Assembly (NCBI RefSeq): GCF_030247185.1
Contig: NC_080572.1
Coordinates: 41,384,896-41,448,895 of the forward strand
From: Malaya genurostris
Taxonomy: Eukaryota; Arthropoda; Insecta; Diptera; Culicidae
Direction: 5' to 3'
Length of the DNA stretch: 64,000 nt
The position numbers were made by a program, and so were the translations under genes. This document shows, one piece after another, positions 46,432 to 58,919 of this stretch. The notes beneath the pieces were generated by a model, which saw nothing but the letters and a program-made list of their open reading frames with translations, was not told where the DNA came from and searched no databases. The first letter of the stretch is position 1. Every line of letters begins with the position of its first letter.

Positions 46432-47131
46432 TCACACAAATATCACCCGGTGGTAGTGTTTTTCGTGAGGTTCCGCCACCCTGATGTTGAGCGTTTCGCA
46501 GGAACACTGTCGCGATATGTCCGGCTTGATCTTCTGAGGAGTCCGGTAACACCGCAAACAGCAGCAGAAGTACTCCAAGCATCCTTTCTGATTCGGCTTG
46601 CGATTGTTGTTTCCCGCGTCAGTTCGACAACACGCACAAATCCCCAGCATCAACAGCAGCAGTAAACTGACTGCAGCATAAAATGTGTACGCAACCTGCC
46701 ACAAATGGCTCATCAGGAAAGTTCCGTTGGTTTCCTCGTACAGGACTACGATGTACGAGATGATAAACGGTATCATTAGGGCTTTGCATTCCTATAGTAA
46801 AAAAGAGCGAATTTATTTAGCTTCATATTTTGTTTAGTAACACTTACCCAAAAGATTCCCATTAATAAGATTATACTGGCTACCAGGAAACCGATGTAGA
46901 TGACCGATTCAGGTCGAGAATTCGTTGCTAGTAGTTTGTTCATCCCTTAAATTGAAACACAATTTGTTAGTGATTGATACAAAATGTGAACCGAAGTAAA
47001 CTGTAATACTCACAAGGAAGCTGCTGTAGCACACTTCCCTCGACGTTTGTTTCTAGTATCCGTGTGACAGCATAGTTTATGCAACTAATCGCCACAGCGT
47101 ATCCGTTAAATTTGATGAATCCTTTGAACAT
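46432..47131 (-). CDS. Predicted four-pass membrane protein, three exons
   Basis: Exons are 47014-47131, 46848-46945 and 46432-46791, with GT-AG introns of 68 and 56 bp in phases 1 and 0. They join to a 576-bp CDS of 191 residues starting MFKGFIKFNGYAVAI. Four hydrophobic segments are visible: GYAVAISCINYAVTRIL, VIYIGFLVASIILLMGIF, ALMIPFIISYIVVLY and FYAAVSLLLLLMLGICACC. The loop after segment 3 contains a possible glycosylation site (NGT). The C-terminal tail is Cys-rich (CLEYFCCCLRCY, then CSC) and basic, probably cytosolic and possibly palmitoylated. The layout is like small insect tetraspan proteins of the DUF4728/Pasiflora type, but the match is only in topology. It is not related to the surrounding transposons and looks like a host gene lying antisense in the Robo intron. 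The start ATG at 47131 gives the longest consistent model; a 5' UTR exon upstream is possible. Confidence 0.75.
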
Positions 47132-50100
47132 GGTTTTTCGGTAACACACACCTAACACCTGTGCACATAAAACTACCCGTTTAGGTAAACACAACCTACC
47201 TAGTGGAGTGATGATTGACTAGTGATGACAAATCGTAACCAATTCGCATATATAAGACTATAGTTTGCGTAATTTTTAATTCCAAACGAACCTCGCTGCT
47301 GCAGCAGCTGATCTTGCTGCTGCTATTGGATTTACCCGACGACTGATCGAGGCGAGCCCAAACCCATCGGAAGATATGATTCACCACCCCCGAGTATCGA
47401 TACTAATGCTGGTGTTGTTGCTGCTGTCGCCGATGCTGATGATGCTGGGTTCTGTGTGTCGGAACTATCCACACCGCTGAGGCTAAAAACCGCCTTGGTC
47501 CTCAGTAGACTGTTATGAAGTGCGAGGTGTGAATGAATGCTACACGGTCGACAGAGACTGTTCCAAACGGCGAGTGACCACAGAAATTCTCGTCCAACCG
47601 CAACACAGGCCGACAAGGACCGGAGCAGAGCCGAGCCGAAGTGGGTAATCATCCTCGGAAGGGAAATTTAATAATCACCGCACGGGGCCGGCTGCAGTTC
47701 CGACGACCAGTCGAAACAAAGGCCAAGATGACAAACAGGCAAAACTTGTCGGTTATTAACATTGTTGACGAGCCTCAATCAAATGGTCGAATTCCACAGA
47801 ACGCGTAAATACTTCCATGCAGTGGAATCGTTGTCGTCTAGGCATTTCCAGCTGTTTGTGCGAAGGGGAACGGTGAATGGAGGTATGATAAGTCGAGTCC
47901 AGCGATTGCTCTAGTTCACCGCTACTAATCAAATAGCAATTACAAACCCGTGATATTAGCACCCCACGTCCCGAGGCAGGATGTGTAGCGAGTCTAGCGA
48001 TTTAATTTTTATTAGTTTATGGATTGAAGAACTTCTATAAACTGGAACTGGAAATATCACATTAGAAAAGAGAATGCAGAAATTTAAATTCCACTATTCG
48101 AATACAATCACCTTTATAATGAAGAACTGATGTCTTCTAGAGTGAATTTCTATAATTTGATACTGAACAATGTTAGGGCTGTTGTATCAATAGTCATCTC
48201 ATTAGTAGATTCGCTATATGATTTTGCCGATTACTCGATTACCAACGAGTTGTGTTAAAGTCGGAAATTTGTTTAATTGTTCGAATTTTTTTTTCAATAC
48301 TACTGTTATGGCGACGCGAAAGCTCGAAGTGAATGCTCCTATTTTCATCTTACCCTTGAAGTCAATCTATCGAACAGAGACACCAGATCTTACTCTAACT
48401 AACGGTTTTCGTATATGAGATGACTACTGGAGCTGAGATGAATGACGGAACCGTTACCCCATAAATTAGGTTCATATCCAAATTGAAAAAAAATATACCT
48501 GTCAATAGTCTCATAAATCCAGACTCGCACCCAGGATTTCGTTTCGAGAGGGACCCTCAGATAAAAAATAATGTTACTAAAGATTACTTACGTACATAAT
48601 TTTCGATACGCTTTTTACATGTTCGATACTGCATTACATTTCTTAACGTTTACTACTGTCATGCCATGTCAGTCGCACATGTCTAAGACCTTCTGAATGT
48701 CCATTTGATTTGATTTATATCGTTAACTTATTCCCGGTTTCAACCTAATTATGGTAGTTCACCGGGTTTGTATCAGATTGGGGTAAGGATTTGGGGGTGG
48801 TTGAAGAGGTATAGGGATTTTTTTTTGGAAGAGAGGGGATGTTTTTGCATCGAGTATTATTTACATGTTATCGATACACTTCATAGACAAGAGAGGGGGA
48901 AGAGAGAGCACAAAAACAACAAGTCTTGTGGATTTTTTTCCATTTCTAGTGCACAAAAATCCACAAGACTTGTGATAGATTTTGAGATGTGGTCGGAGAC
49001 AGCTCCCTTACTTCGATTCTTGGAGAATTGATAACATCTTCTAAATTTGTAGGTCATCCAAACTTTGGCTATGCTGCTTTCGGTATCAGGTTCCGGAAGT
49101 AGCGGTCTTAAATTACAAAACAAAACTCACATCGATTTCTCAGAGATGACTTGAGGTTTGGGTACAATGTTTCGAGGAGGCCACATCAGATGACCAAGGA
49201 GGAAGGGCAATTATTTGAAACCCTAACCCGTTGATTTCAACCACAGTAACAACGCTTACGTGCTTCATGAAAGGCCCTTTCATAGCGATTTCGGTCTTTA
49301 ATCGTCTCATTAATGCACGCTAATACTTGCATTGACGTAATCCTCCGAAAGTATACTATGTCAAACCCAGAAATCCAGAATCACGATCTTTCCGATCCAT
49401 AGGTCCACCCTTCCAAGCACTCGTTACACAGAAAGAAATAATGAAATTTACACGAGATGTAGATCAATAGTAACATGGAATAGACACGGGTTGAATCGAA
49501 ATTTTGATTGAAAACCTTCATGGATGAAAAACTAAATTGAATTGCATTGAATTTTCAATGAATATAACTGTATCTTTCAATTAACGCTTATTTTGCGATT
49601 AAATTGTATTGAAACGTACAGAATTGTAAAGTAATTTTATGTTTAATTACGTGCTCCAAATATGTGCATGAAAATAGATGTAAATTCACAAAATATTTTT
49701 ATCTGTGTACGCTTCGTAGTACGACTTTAGTCCATTGTCCGGTAATCATTTTGTTCCCTGGCGTATAATGATGAATCCAGCCAAACATGTACTCGAAGTG
49801 CACTTGCGTTCGTCTTTTCAGTCCTAAATAAGTATATGCGGGATCCAGCGACCGGATAACTTAATCATCTGCAGAATCTTGCCCAACAAGTAAGCTCACG
49901 CAATTTCTCTTTCCGGTCATCCAGTGCAATTTACACATTAAGATTTGATTCCATTGCTCGGTAATTTTTTTGACGAAAATTTTCGGTAATCAATAGAAAT
50001 AATCGACATTACATGAATTTTATTTTACGAAAATTGTAAAATTATGCAAATTTTTACCGAACGATCAGTTTTACGCAAGTTTTCATTACAGAGTTCTGTA

Positions 50101-50180
50101 AATAGATATACAATTAATACGATAAATCTGAATAGTCGCTGAGTACGGTAAAAAAACCATATTGTCTGTATAGGAAAATT
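47132..50180. other. Non-coding stretch upstream of the four-pass membrane gene
   Basis: 47132-48000 is less AT-rich and may hold promoter and 5' UTR sequence of the minus-strand gene. Frames there (for example 47332-47652) have no family resemblance. A perfect 18-bp hairpin at 48920-48972 is listed separately. Confidence 0.45.
48920..48972. repeat. Perfect 18-bp inverted repeat (hairpin)
   Basis: caagtcttgtggattttt at 48920-48937 is exactly complementary to 48955-48972, with a 17-nt loop (tttccatttctagtgca). No coding context is seen. Confidence 0.8.
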
Positions 50181-50194
50181 ATCTTCCAATAACC

Positions 50195-50576
<382 letters not shown>

Positions 50577-50590
50577 ATCTTCCAATAACC

Positions 50591-52659
50591 GAATTTCTCT
50601 AAATACTGATTGTCGTGAAAACTAACTGTCAAATTTTCAGTAAGTGTCTTTTTATAAACCAAACGAAAAAAATCTTGAAGGGTCCGTCGAATGGATTGAG
50701 GTACAAGTGCACAAGTTTTTGAAACTTTGAAATAATCAAAGCTTTTAGTTTATTTATAGGCAGACAATAACTTCGTATGCTGTCAAAACATATTTTTAGA
50801 AGGTAATTCCTGGTGGGCTCGTTGGATTGTGTAGTGTTCCGGAGGGCGCTCATAATTCAAGTCAACCTGATCATTTTATTTCTTAACAATTTTTTTTTGT
50901 GGATAAGCACGACTGGTTCGAGTTTTCTTCATTCGTTTTTGTGGAAAATATCCAAAACAGAGAAACCTAATAGTTAGTTGAAAATTTGAGTTGGTGTTTG
51001 AAATCCGAAAATCCAGAATTTCAACTAAAAGAAAACAAGCACAAAACATTATCGAATCATTCGTTAGATCCACTTGGTTAACAGTTTACGGTAGTGGTTT
51101 GATAATTCCGCAATTACAATCGCCAAGTCTCGCCAAGCATCAGTTTGCACTCGTATCTCATCCGACGCAGTCGAATGTCAAGACGATAATACCCATTAAT
51201 GAACAAAAGGTCGATGATGAAAACCATACTAATAAATGCACCTGAACACGAAGGATGTATTCAAGATACAATTTACCAAAACTTGTGGTTTTTTCCTGAT
51301 ATCCGGGATGGCGTGCATGTAAAACTTATTCGATTACGCAAGGCTAATCCTCGTATTCCAAGATGTTCTAGTAAATCGCTTTTAACCTACATAAATCAGT
51401 AATTTTTCTGTCAATTCTACAACAAACGAAAACAACACTTTAAATCAAGATCAAGGACAATAACCTTGCACTGGTAGCTACTACTCCTAAACCAGAGAGC
51501 TATTGGGTTGTTACATTGCTAATCCAAAAAGTCCTATTGGGTTGTTCGAACTGTTGACGTTCAAAATCACTACAAACATTTGTTTTGAATATTAAGGCGG
51601 AAGTTTTCTTGTGTTCCATATAAACACCTGGCCTTGCCAATTTTTAAAAATGATATTTTAGAATTGGATTGTTTGTTTGTTGGGATTGAAATAATTGTCG
51701 AAGCCATCACGAATTTTTTTTAATGCGAAGGAACAGCAGAATTTCGTTGAAAAAATCTCTCGTGCGAAGCGATCGGCGCACAAAACAAATCCATACATGG
51801 TCCAGTCGCTGACGCGCATAACATGCTTCTCTACGGCAGTATCAAACCGCAGATAGTGCACATTGATTCGATACAGATTTTAGTGTTGTGTGAGCATTTT
51901 TCTTAAATGAGAACGCACAGAACGCATCTTATGAAGACCATTAGCTTATGTATACGAAACTGATGGCTTGAAAAACAGGAAAAATTAGACAATGTTTTTT
52001 ACTGATTGAAGTTGCGATCACAAATTTTCTATAATATGCAGTTTTATCTACTCGAATTGATGCGTAGAAATATTGCCAAACAACAGGTTCGCTGATATCG
52101 AAAATCAGTTTGAAGTTGGTTGATGCTCAAAACCTGACCACCAGGGTTCATTTTCCGTATTTTAAATTCACACCCTTACATTAGAGTTCCTGAAACCAGA
52201 GTGACGATATCTCATCCGTAATGTTGGCAACAATTCAAAACATTCAATTCGAAATGTTGGCAGTTTCGTTAGCTTTACGTTTTATTTGATCGGTCATTTG
52301 AAACGAAGCTGTCATTCCAAACGAACAGCTGTCGTCATTCTGGTTTTAGGCACTCTACCTCGCATAGAAAACAAAGACGTAGTCCTACGTCAAAACTGCT
52401 TCATAAACTCTATTATATTTATTTTTGCATGTTGAAAGATGTAATACTCCCGTAATTCCGGAACCGGAGGTCGGAAAAATTCGACAGCCTCCTTAACCTT
52501 AAAACTTTTCATTTGAAGGTGAGTTTGTTGAAATTGTTTCTGAATTCTCTGAGCTTCGTTTTGAAGCTTTTGGCCAAAATTACCTGTTCTTCCGGAACCA
52601 GGAAGTGGGAACTTAGGTATCTGAAATCAACTAGTAACAATATAATAATAATGGGTTTA
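50591..52659. other. Non-coding stretch between the two LINE copies
   Basis: No supported exon. 52440-52620 contains the degenerate phrase family (ccggaaccggaggtcggaaa, ccaggaagtgggaac) seen elsewhere in the window. Confidence 0.45.
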
Positions 52660-52910
52660 GTTCAAATGACTTTTTTTTTTTTTTTTAAATAACTATTTAT
52701 TGGAATATGAGTTAAAATTAAATTATTAAGATTTAAATTGGGTGTTCAGCCACAAGTGGTGACTTTTCAGCCCTGTTATATATATATGATTTGGTTATTA
52801 CCATGAAGACATCATTTGCTTCCGCAATTCTGAGATTTTTGTGTAGGGAAAATTCTAAACCTACTTGTATTGTGTAATGGGGAAAAGGAACTTATATACT
52901 AACTTACTAA

Positions 52911-55558
52911 CTAATACAGAGAGCGAATCGATTCAATTGAAGATTGCATCGATTTTTGTCGGAATTTGCTTATAATATTATGTGACATTACATCTAATGG
53001 TTCTATATTTGTGAGTCTGTGTAACTCATTTGTACTAAACCAGGGAGGACGCTTCAAAATCATTTTCAGAATTTTATTCTGAATCCTTTGAAGCGTTTTC
53101 TTCCTGGTGGAACAACAGCTTGACCAAATTGGTACCGCATAAAGCATGGCTGGTCTGAAAATTTGTTTATAAATTAACAATTTGTTTTTTAGACAGAGCT
53201 TAGAATTTCTGTTTATAAGAGGATATAAACATTTAATATATTTATTACACTTTGCCTGGATTCCTTCAATGTGATCCTTGAAAGTGAGTTTTTTGTCATA
53301 CGTTAAACCTAAGTATTTAGCTTGATCAGACCATGTCAATTCCAAGCCATTCAATTTGAGAATGTGATTATTGTTTGGTTTAAGAAAAGAAGCTCTTGGC
53401 TTGTGAGGAAAGATAATTAATTGCGTTTTTGCTGCATTTGGTTTAATTTTCCATTTTGACAGATAATCACTGAAAATATTTAAACTTCTTTGTAGGCGAC
53501 TGCAGATCACTCTTAGATTTCTACCTGTGGCTAACAGACTTGTGTCGTCACAGAATAGCGATTTCTGACAACCAACGGGTAGATTTGGAAGATCAGAAGT
53601 GAAAATATTATACAAGATTGGAGCTACACTCGAACCCTGCGGAACACCGGCTCGTACGGGTAGCAATTCAGATTTACAATTCTGATAGCTAACCTGAAGA
53701 GTACGATCAGTTAAATAATTTTGAATCATTTTGATCAAATAAATAGGAAACTGGAAATCAGACATTTTTGCTATTAAACCTTTGTGCCAAACACTGTCGA
53801 ATGCTTTTTCTATGTCTAGAAGAGCAACTCCAGTGGATAACCCAGAAGATTTATTTGATTTTATCATGTTCGTTACTCTGACAAGTTGATGAGTAGTTGA
53901 ATGTTCATGACGAAATCCAAACTGCTCTGGTAAAAAAATTGAATTCTCATTTATATGAGTCATCATTCTTAACAAGATAATTTTTTCAAAAAGTTTACTG
54001 ATAGAAGAAAGTAAGCTAATTGGGCGATAACTTGATGTTTCTGCTGGGTTTTTATCAGGTTTTAGGATAGGAATTACTTTAGCGTTTTTCCATCTTTTTG
54101 GGAAGTAAGCTAATGAAAAACACTTGTTGAAAATTTTAACCAGGAGTCTCAAGGCAACATCGGGAAGATTTTTAATAAGAATATTAAAAATTCCATCATT
54201 ACCAGGAGCCTTCATGTTTTTGAGTTTCCTAATAATTGATTTAATTTCATCAAAATTCGTCTCAATAATGTCATCGTGTGATAACACTTGGGTTGAAATA
54301 TGATCATACTTCAGTGAGACTTCATTTTCAATAGGACTCACAACGTTTAAATTAAAATTGTGGACACTCTCGAACTGCTGAGCTAGCTTTTGAGCTTTTT
54401 CACCATTTGTAAGAAGTATTTGATTTCCTTCCTTGAGAGCAGGAATTGGTTTCTGAGGTTTCTTAAGAACCTTAGAAAGTTTCCAGAAAGGTTTAGAATA
54501 TGGTTTAATTTGTTCAACTTCTTTAGCGAAATTTTCATTTCGCAAAAGAGTAAATCTATGTTTAATTTCTTTTTGTAAATCCTTAACTATGTTTTTCATA
54601 GCAGGATCACGAGAACGTTGATATTGTCGTCGACGAACATTCTTCAACCGAATGAGCAGTTGAAGATTGTCATCGATGATAGGAGAATTTAATTTAGTTT
54701 GAGCTTTGGGAACTGAAAGATTTCTAGCTTCGATAATATAATGATTCAAATTATCAATTGCTGTGTCGATGTCCGCAGAATTTTCTAAAATAGTTTCATG
54801 ATCCACATGATTTTCAATGTGAGATCTGTAATCCAACCAATTAGCTCTATGATAGTTGAAAATAGAACTAATTGGATTAATTATAGCTTCGTTGGAAAGT
54901 CTGAATGTTACAGGAAGATGATCTGAGTCAAAATCAGCATGAGTAATCGGTTCACTACAAATGTGACTTTGATCTGTTAGAACCAGATCAATTGTAGACG
55001 GGTTTTTCACGGAAGAGAAACAAGTAGGATTACTGGGATGAAGAACTGTAAAGTAACCAGCTGAGAGTTGATTATGAAGTATTTTACCATTACTGTTATT
55101 TTGCCTACAATTCCACTGGACATGCTTAGCATTTAAGTCCCCTATTACGAAAAATTTCGATATCTTGTAAGTTTTTGCAAATCGCCTTTAAAGAAATTTA
55201 ATTGTTCGCCGGTGCATTGGAATGGCAAATATGCTCCAGCGATGAAATAAATTCCATGAATGGTTTCAACTTCGATTCCCAAGCTTTCAATAACTTTAGT
55301 ATTGAAAGAAAGTAAAATTCGATGTTTAATTTGCCGTTGGACAAAAATGGCAACTCCACCACCAATTCCAGTAAACCTGTCAAATCGATGAACCACATAA
55401 TGTGGATTACTTTTCAATTTTACATTTGGTTTAAGAAAAGTTTCTGTCACAATGGCAATATGAATTTTGTGAACTTTGAGAAAATTATAAAATTCATCTT
55501 CACTCGATCTCAAAGATCGAGCATTCCAATTTAAAATATTCAAATAATTATTTAACAT
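52911..55558 (-). pseudogene. Juan-like LINE ORF2: endonuclease and reverse transcriptase
   Basis: ORF2 starts at ATG 55558 (MLNNYLNILNWNARSL), overlapping the ORF1 stop. Endonuclease motifs are NWNARSLR, VTETFLKP, GGGVAIFV, GDLNAKHVQWNC and SDHLPVTF. The reverse transcriptase has SSYRPISLLSSISKLFEK, LLDIEKAFDSVWH, AGVPQGSSVAPILYN and the catalytic FCDD. A frameshift near 55150 (after LTRYRNF, in a run of T) separates residues 1-137 from the rest. Everything after it is open to the stop at 52911. The single lesion makes this copy very nearly intact. It lacks the RNase H of the I-clade LINE at 21.0 kb. Confidence 0.92.
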
Positions 55559-57038
55559 CACTGTTAAATTTTAAATTCATTATAATATTATTTGCAAATT
55601 TCCATCCGATTTGAAATGCTTCAAAAAGTGATGAAGTCGAATTCATTTGGATGATCATTTGAAAAAGTTGATCTTGTAGGTAGATCATTTTATTTTCAGT
55701 TATATCGCCTAAATCGACTTCATTTAAAGAAGCGAATGGCATTGAAGGAATATTTGTAGGTAGACTGCCATTAGAAGAAGATGATTTGGCCGGTCTACCT
55801 ATTAATAAATTGTTTTCGTTAGAAGAAGAACTGCAAGGCGGTCCTGTGTTTTGATTATTTACATTAGAAGAAATAGGAGATAGATTTCTACCTAATATAC
55901 CAGCATAACTGACATTAGAAGAAGATGATGACGAGGTCGATCTACCTGTCAATAAATTGTTTTCGTTAGAAGACGAATTGGCAGGTGCCTTAGAAGAATT
56001 TTCAGGTATGTTCTGTAAATTTAAGGTCGTTGATTTGACTTGTTGTCTAAGCGAACGAGCGTTTAAAATTTTTTCCCTGACAGGACATTTCAAATAATTG
56101 GATTTATGATTTCCATTGCAATTTGAACATGAAAATTTATCAGTGGTTTCATTCATTGGACAAACGTCTTTCGAATGCGATTTACCACAATTCAAACACC
56201 GTATATCCATATGACAATTTTTGGTTCCATGGCCGAAGCCTTGGCAACGACGACATTGCGTTAAGTTTGCAATACGATTATGCCGTTTATAATGTTCCCA
56301 ATGAATTTTAATGTGGGAAATGAAACGTACTTTTTCTAAAGTTTTCAAATTGTTTACATCACTTCGATTGAAGTGTATTAGGTAAAGTTCATGGGAAATT
56401 CCAGAGCGTGGTTTAGAAGTACCATTCGCTCTTTTTTTCATAAGTATTACTTGGGAAGGGGCAAAACCAAGCAATTCTTTTATTTCATTTTTAATTTCAT
56501 CAATACTTTGATCATTTGATAATCCTTTCAAGACAGCCTTGAAGGGTCTGTCTGATTTTATATCATATGAATAAAATTTATGAAGTTTTTCGGACAAATA
56601 TCGAATAAGACGTTCGTAATCTTCCAATCCATCCACCAAGACTCGACATTCTCCTCTTCGTCCGATTTGAAATGAGACTTTTACTTCCGGGAGAAAAGTA
56701 GAAAGCTCAGTACGGAATGCTTTGAAGTCGGAAATCATCACCGTCACTGGTGGCATAGATTGATGTTTCTTCCCAGAACGACAAGCGTCCATTTTGGGAA
56801 TTTTTGAAGAATTTTCTTCTATGTCGCTACAATCGGATTCAGGAAGAATCTCGTAAATATTGTTAGACGGCATAGGATCAACGGAAGGAAAATCCGTCCG
56901 TTGTCTTTTATTTTTACATTCAGATTCTATAAGATCGTGAATGTTATTAGAAAAATGTTGAATAACGGATTGTGATTTATTCCGTATTGAATTATTTTTA
57001 GCCTTAGGCTTGTTGCCTTTCCGGTTGGACGCAGGCAT
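55548..57038 (-). CDS. Juan-like LINE ORF1, gag-like zinc-knuckle protein
   Basis: An intact 496-residue frame from MPASNRKGNKPKAK. The basic N-terminus is followed by the Jockey-type gag domain (about residues 95-260: YSYDIKSDRPFKAVLKGLS, LYLIHFNR, IHWEHYKRHNR). Three zinc knuckles come next: CRRCQGFGHGTKNC (CX2CX4HX4C), CLNCGKSHSKDVC (CX2CX3HX4C) and CSNCNGNHKSNYLKC (CX2CX3HX6C). The C-terminal part contains two similar Ser-rich blocks around SSSNENNLLxGRxxxSSSSN. It is expected to form the retrotransposition ribonucleoprotein. The stop overlaps the start of ORF2 (ATGTTAAA). Confidence 0.92.
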   Translation of the reverse strand: MPASNRKGNKPKAKNNSIRNKSQSVIQHFSNNIHDLIESECKNKRQRTDFPSVDPMPSNNIYEILPESDCSDIEENSSKIPKMDACRSGKKHQSMPPVTVMISDFKAFRTELSTFLPEVKVSFQIGRRGECRVLVDGLEDYERLIRYLSEKLHKFYSYDIKSDRPFKAVLKGLSNDQSIDEIKNEIKELLGFAPSQVILMKKRANGTSKPRSGISHELYLIHFNRSDVNNLKTLEKVRFISHIKIHWEHYKRHNRIANLTQCRRCQGFGHGTKNCHMDIRCLNCGKSHSKDVCPMNETTDKFSCSNCNGNHKSNYLKCPVREKILNARSLRQQVKSTTLNLQNIPENSSKAPANSSSNENNLLTGRSTSSSSSSNVSYAGILGRNLSPISSNVNNQNTGPPCSSSSNENNLLIGRPAKSSSSNGSLPTNIPSMPFASLNEVDLGDITENKMIYLQDQLFQMIIQMNSTSSLFEAFQIGWKFANNIIMNLKFNSDVK

Positions 57039-57486
57039 TTTTGAAATTAATGAAATTTTAAATTAAATTAACTAGGCTAAATTAGTCTTCGATTAGACTC
57101 CTAGCTAGCCTTAAAAAAGGCTGATTAATTTCTTAGTCACTCTAATATCACTCTTTGTATCACTTAGTCACTTAGTTAGTGATTCAGGTAGCCTTGAAAA
57201 AGACTGAAGCCTTGAATCAATGAAACTCTAGGTAGCCAGAAAAAAATTCCAGGAGCCAAGAGCTATACGCGTGCGGTGCGAACGACTGTTTAACACCGAC
57301 TGCGTTCAAATGACTTAATTGTTCTTATATCGCCATGTATAAAAACAGGCTCTCGGAATAAATGTTTTCACTAATCATCCTGTAATTCCAGAACCAGATG
57401 TTGTATCCAAATTCATCAACGTGTAATGGGATTGTTAGACTGAAAAAAAGACGGGTGGGTAATGTCAGAGACATAACTGGATGTCG

Positions 57487-57644
57487 GCTGGGGACGGGTA
57501 TAGCGTGATGGGATAGTCGATGCCTTTCACGCAGCCCGCCTGGGTTCGATTCCCAACCCCGCACATAGGGTCAGAAAGATTTTCTGGTCCGAAGAGGCGA
57601 ATGACCTAAGATGTTAAAGCCTCTATAATTGAAACAAAAAAAAA
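57487..57644 (+). mobile_element. Feilai-like SINE with target duplication
   Basis: The tRNA-like head with gggtatagcgtgatggg (A box) and gggttcgattccca (box B) precedes the body cgcacatagggtcagaaag and gaagaggcgaatgacc, and a poly-A tail. The imperfect 11-bp duplication is actggatgtcg (57476-57486) / actggattgcg (57645-57655). Confidence 0.88.
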
Positions 57645-58677
57645 ACTGGATTGCGTGAATACGAAAACAACTGACATGTACTTTAACACTTCCGAATATC
57701 AATTAGTTGATCAATTGCATGAATTATTCAAGCGTTCCCCTTTTTTACATTTTTCGCAAAAATAAAGAAGGCTTCACTTGATCTCGATCATTGTGAACTT
57801 CACACAGCGAAAAGTGCACAAATCTAATCAAACTGTTCTAGATTTGCACTAAATTGAGGATATTTACCTTCGATTTGCGAGCAAGAAATCCTAATAGTTC
57901 TTTAGAGAACTTTTAGAGCCATTAGAACGGCTGATTCTGTGTGATGTCCACCGTTGTCCTCTTTTTGTTGTTTTTTCACCAATGCAAACAACTGTCAGCT
58001 GTGACGCAATCGCTATTGTCGGAAGCGAAACTAACTTTGCAAACGACATACAATACTTCTGCTCGCAGTGGCGATAGAATCGCAACTGATTAAATTTTTG
58101 TTAAGAGGTTTCTTTTTACGTGATTTCGTTTGTAGCTTTTTTACTAATGGGCGGTTTTAACGTCTATAAAAATAGCCACATACAGAATTTTAATGTCGAT
58201 TATTTCATTTTGGATTTGCATTTCATTGAAAGAAACTATCAAGATGCTGTACGGGATTCGTTCCTGCCTTTCAGAAGGACCAAATTGTGGAACTCACTAC
58301 AATATTAAGCACTGTTCGGAACATTTTTCTCGAACGATTTGTTGTACAACAGCAGATATTTTGTTCTCTTCCTTAGAACGCGTTCTGATTGGCTGGTGTT
58401 GACATGGGTTAAATGAGACAGTTTTTTCAATAGTGTACTATTGAAATACTTCAATGCTGTTGCTATACACATTTATACCAAACATTTCAGAAAAGTTTAA
58501 TTTGGAATTATTTGAGATTATTTCACACAACTGAAAATTTTATCATAAAATGTGATCATATTTCCGATGGCAGGTAGCAAAAATTATGTTGATTCGTTAG
58601 ATACAACAAGAGATATTCACGATCAAAAACTTATCACTCTCTCAGAGGGTAAATTTTGGAAAGGCGCCCCATAGTAA

Positions 58678-58887
58678 GCAAAGCAAAGTCTTGGCATTAC
58701 ATTCCTTTTGTGGAATTTGGTCTTTCTGTTTCAACAGACTTCGCTGCCGATTCTTAGTGTACAGAATCATTGCATGACTAGTACTATGGATCCTACTAAC
58801 ACTAAGAATCCTTCCAGGTCGGGGCTCGAACATACGACAACTGGCTTGTAAGACCAGCGTAATATGCATTGAACTGCCAACCTGGGT
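58678..58887 (-). mobile_element. Second-family tRNA-related SINE with target duplication
   Basis: A 210-bp element. On the minus strand it begins acccaggttggcagttcaat, contains a box-B-like tatgttcgagcccc, and ends in a GCAAAG-type tail rather than poly-A. The 8-bp duplication catagtaa is at 58670-58677 and 58888-58895. Related copies are at 59288-59464 and 10613-10771. Confidence 0.82.
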
Positions 58888-58919
58888 CATAGTAAAGTAA
58901 GTCGTATTCACGACAAAAG

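Larger units (their letters stand above)
52673..57303 (-). mobile_element. Full-length Juan-like (Jockey-clade) LINE
   Basis: A 4631-bp minus-strand LINE runs from gcagtcggtgttaaacagtc (5' end, 57303) to an A-tail of about 16 bases at 52673-52688. The 13-bp duplication gttcaaatgactt is at 52660-52672 and 57304-57316. ORF1 (55548-57038) is intact and ORF2 (52911-55558) has one frameshift. There is no RNase H. Length, structure and the mosquito context fit the Juan family. The intact duplication and ORF1 indicate a recent insertion. Confidence 0.92.
57442..58919 (+). repeat. Dispersed repeat R, copy 2, with two SINE insertions
   Basis: It is the inverted counterpart of 11721-12938. Removing the SINEs at 57487-57644 and 58678-58887 restores co-linearity: ataactggatgtcg|tgaatacgaaaac and ccccatagtaa|agtaag. 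Both SINE insertions left duplications. Confidence 0.75.

Noticed and set aside
47332..47652. 106-residue frame upstream of the four-pass membrane gene
   Set aside because: No domain or signal is recognisable; it is more likely promoter or 5' UTR sequence.
57487..57644. Possible tRNA gene (box B gggttcgattcc)
   Set aside because: The poly-A tail, flanking duplication and related copy at 42660 identify it as a tRNA-derived SINE.
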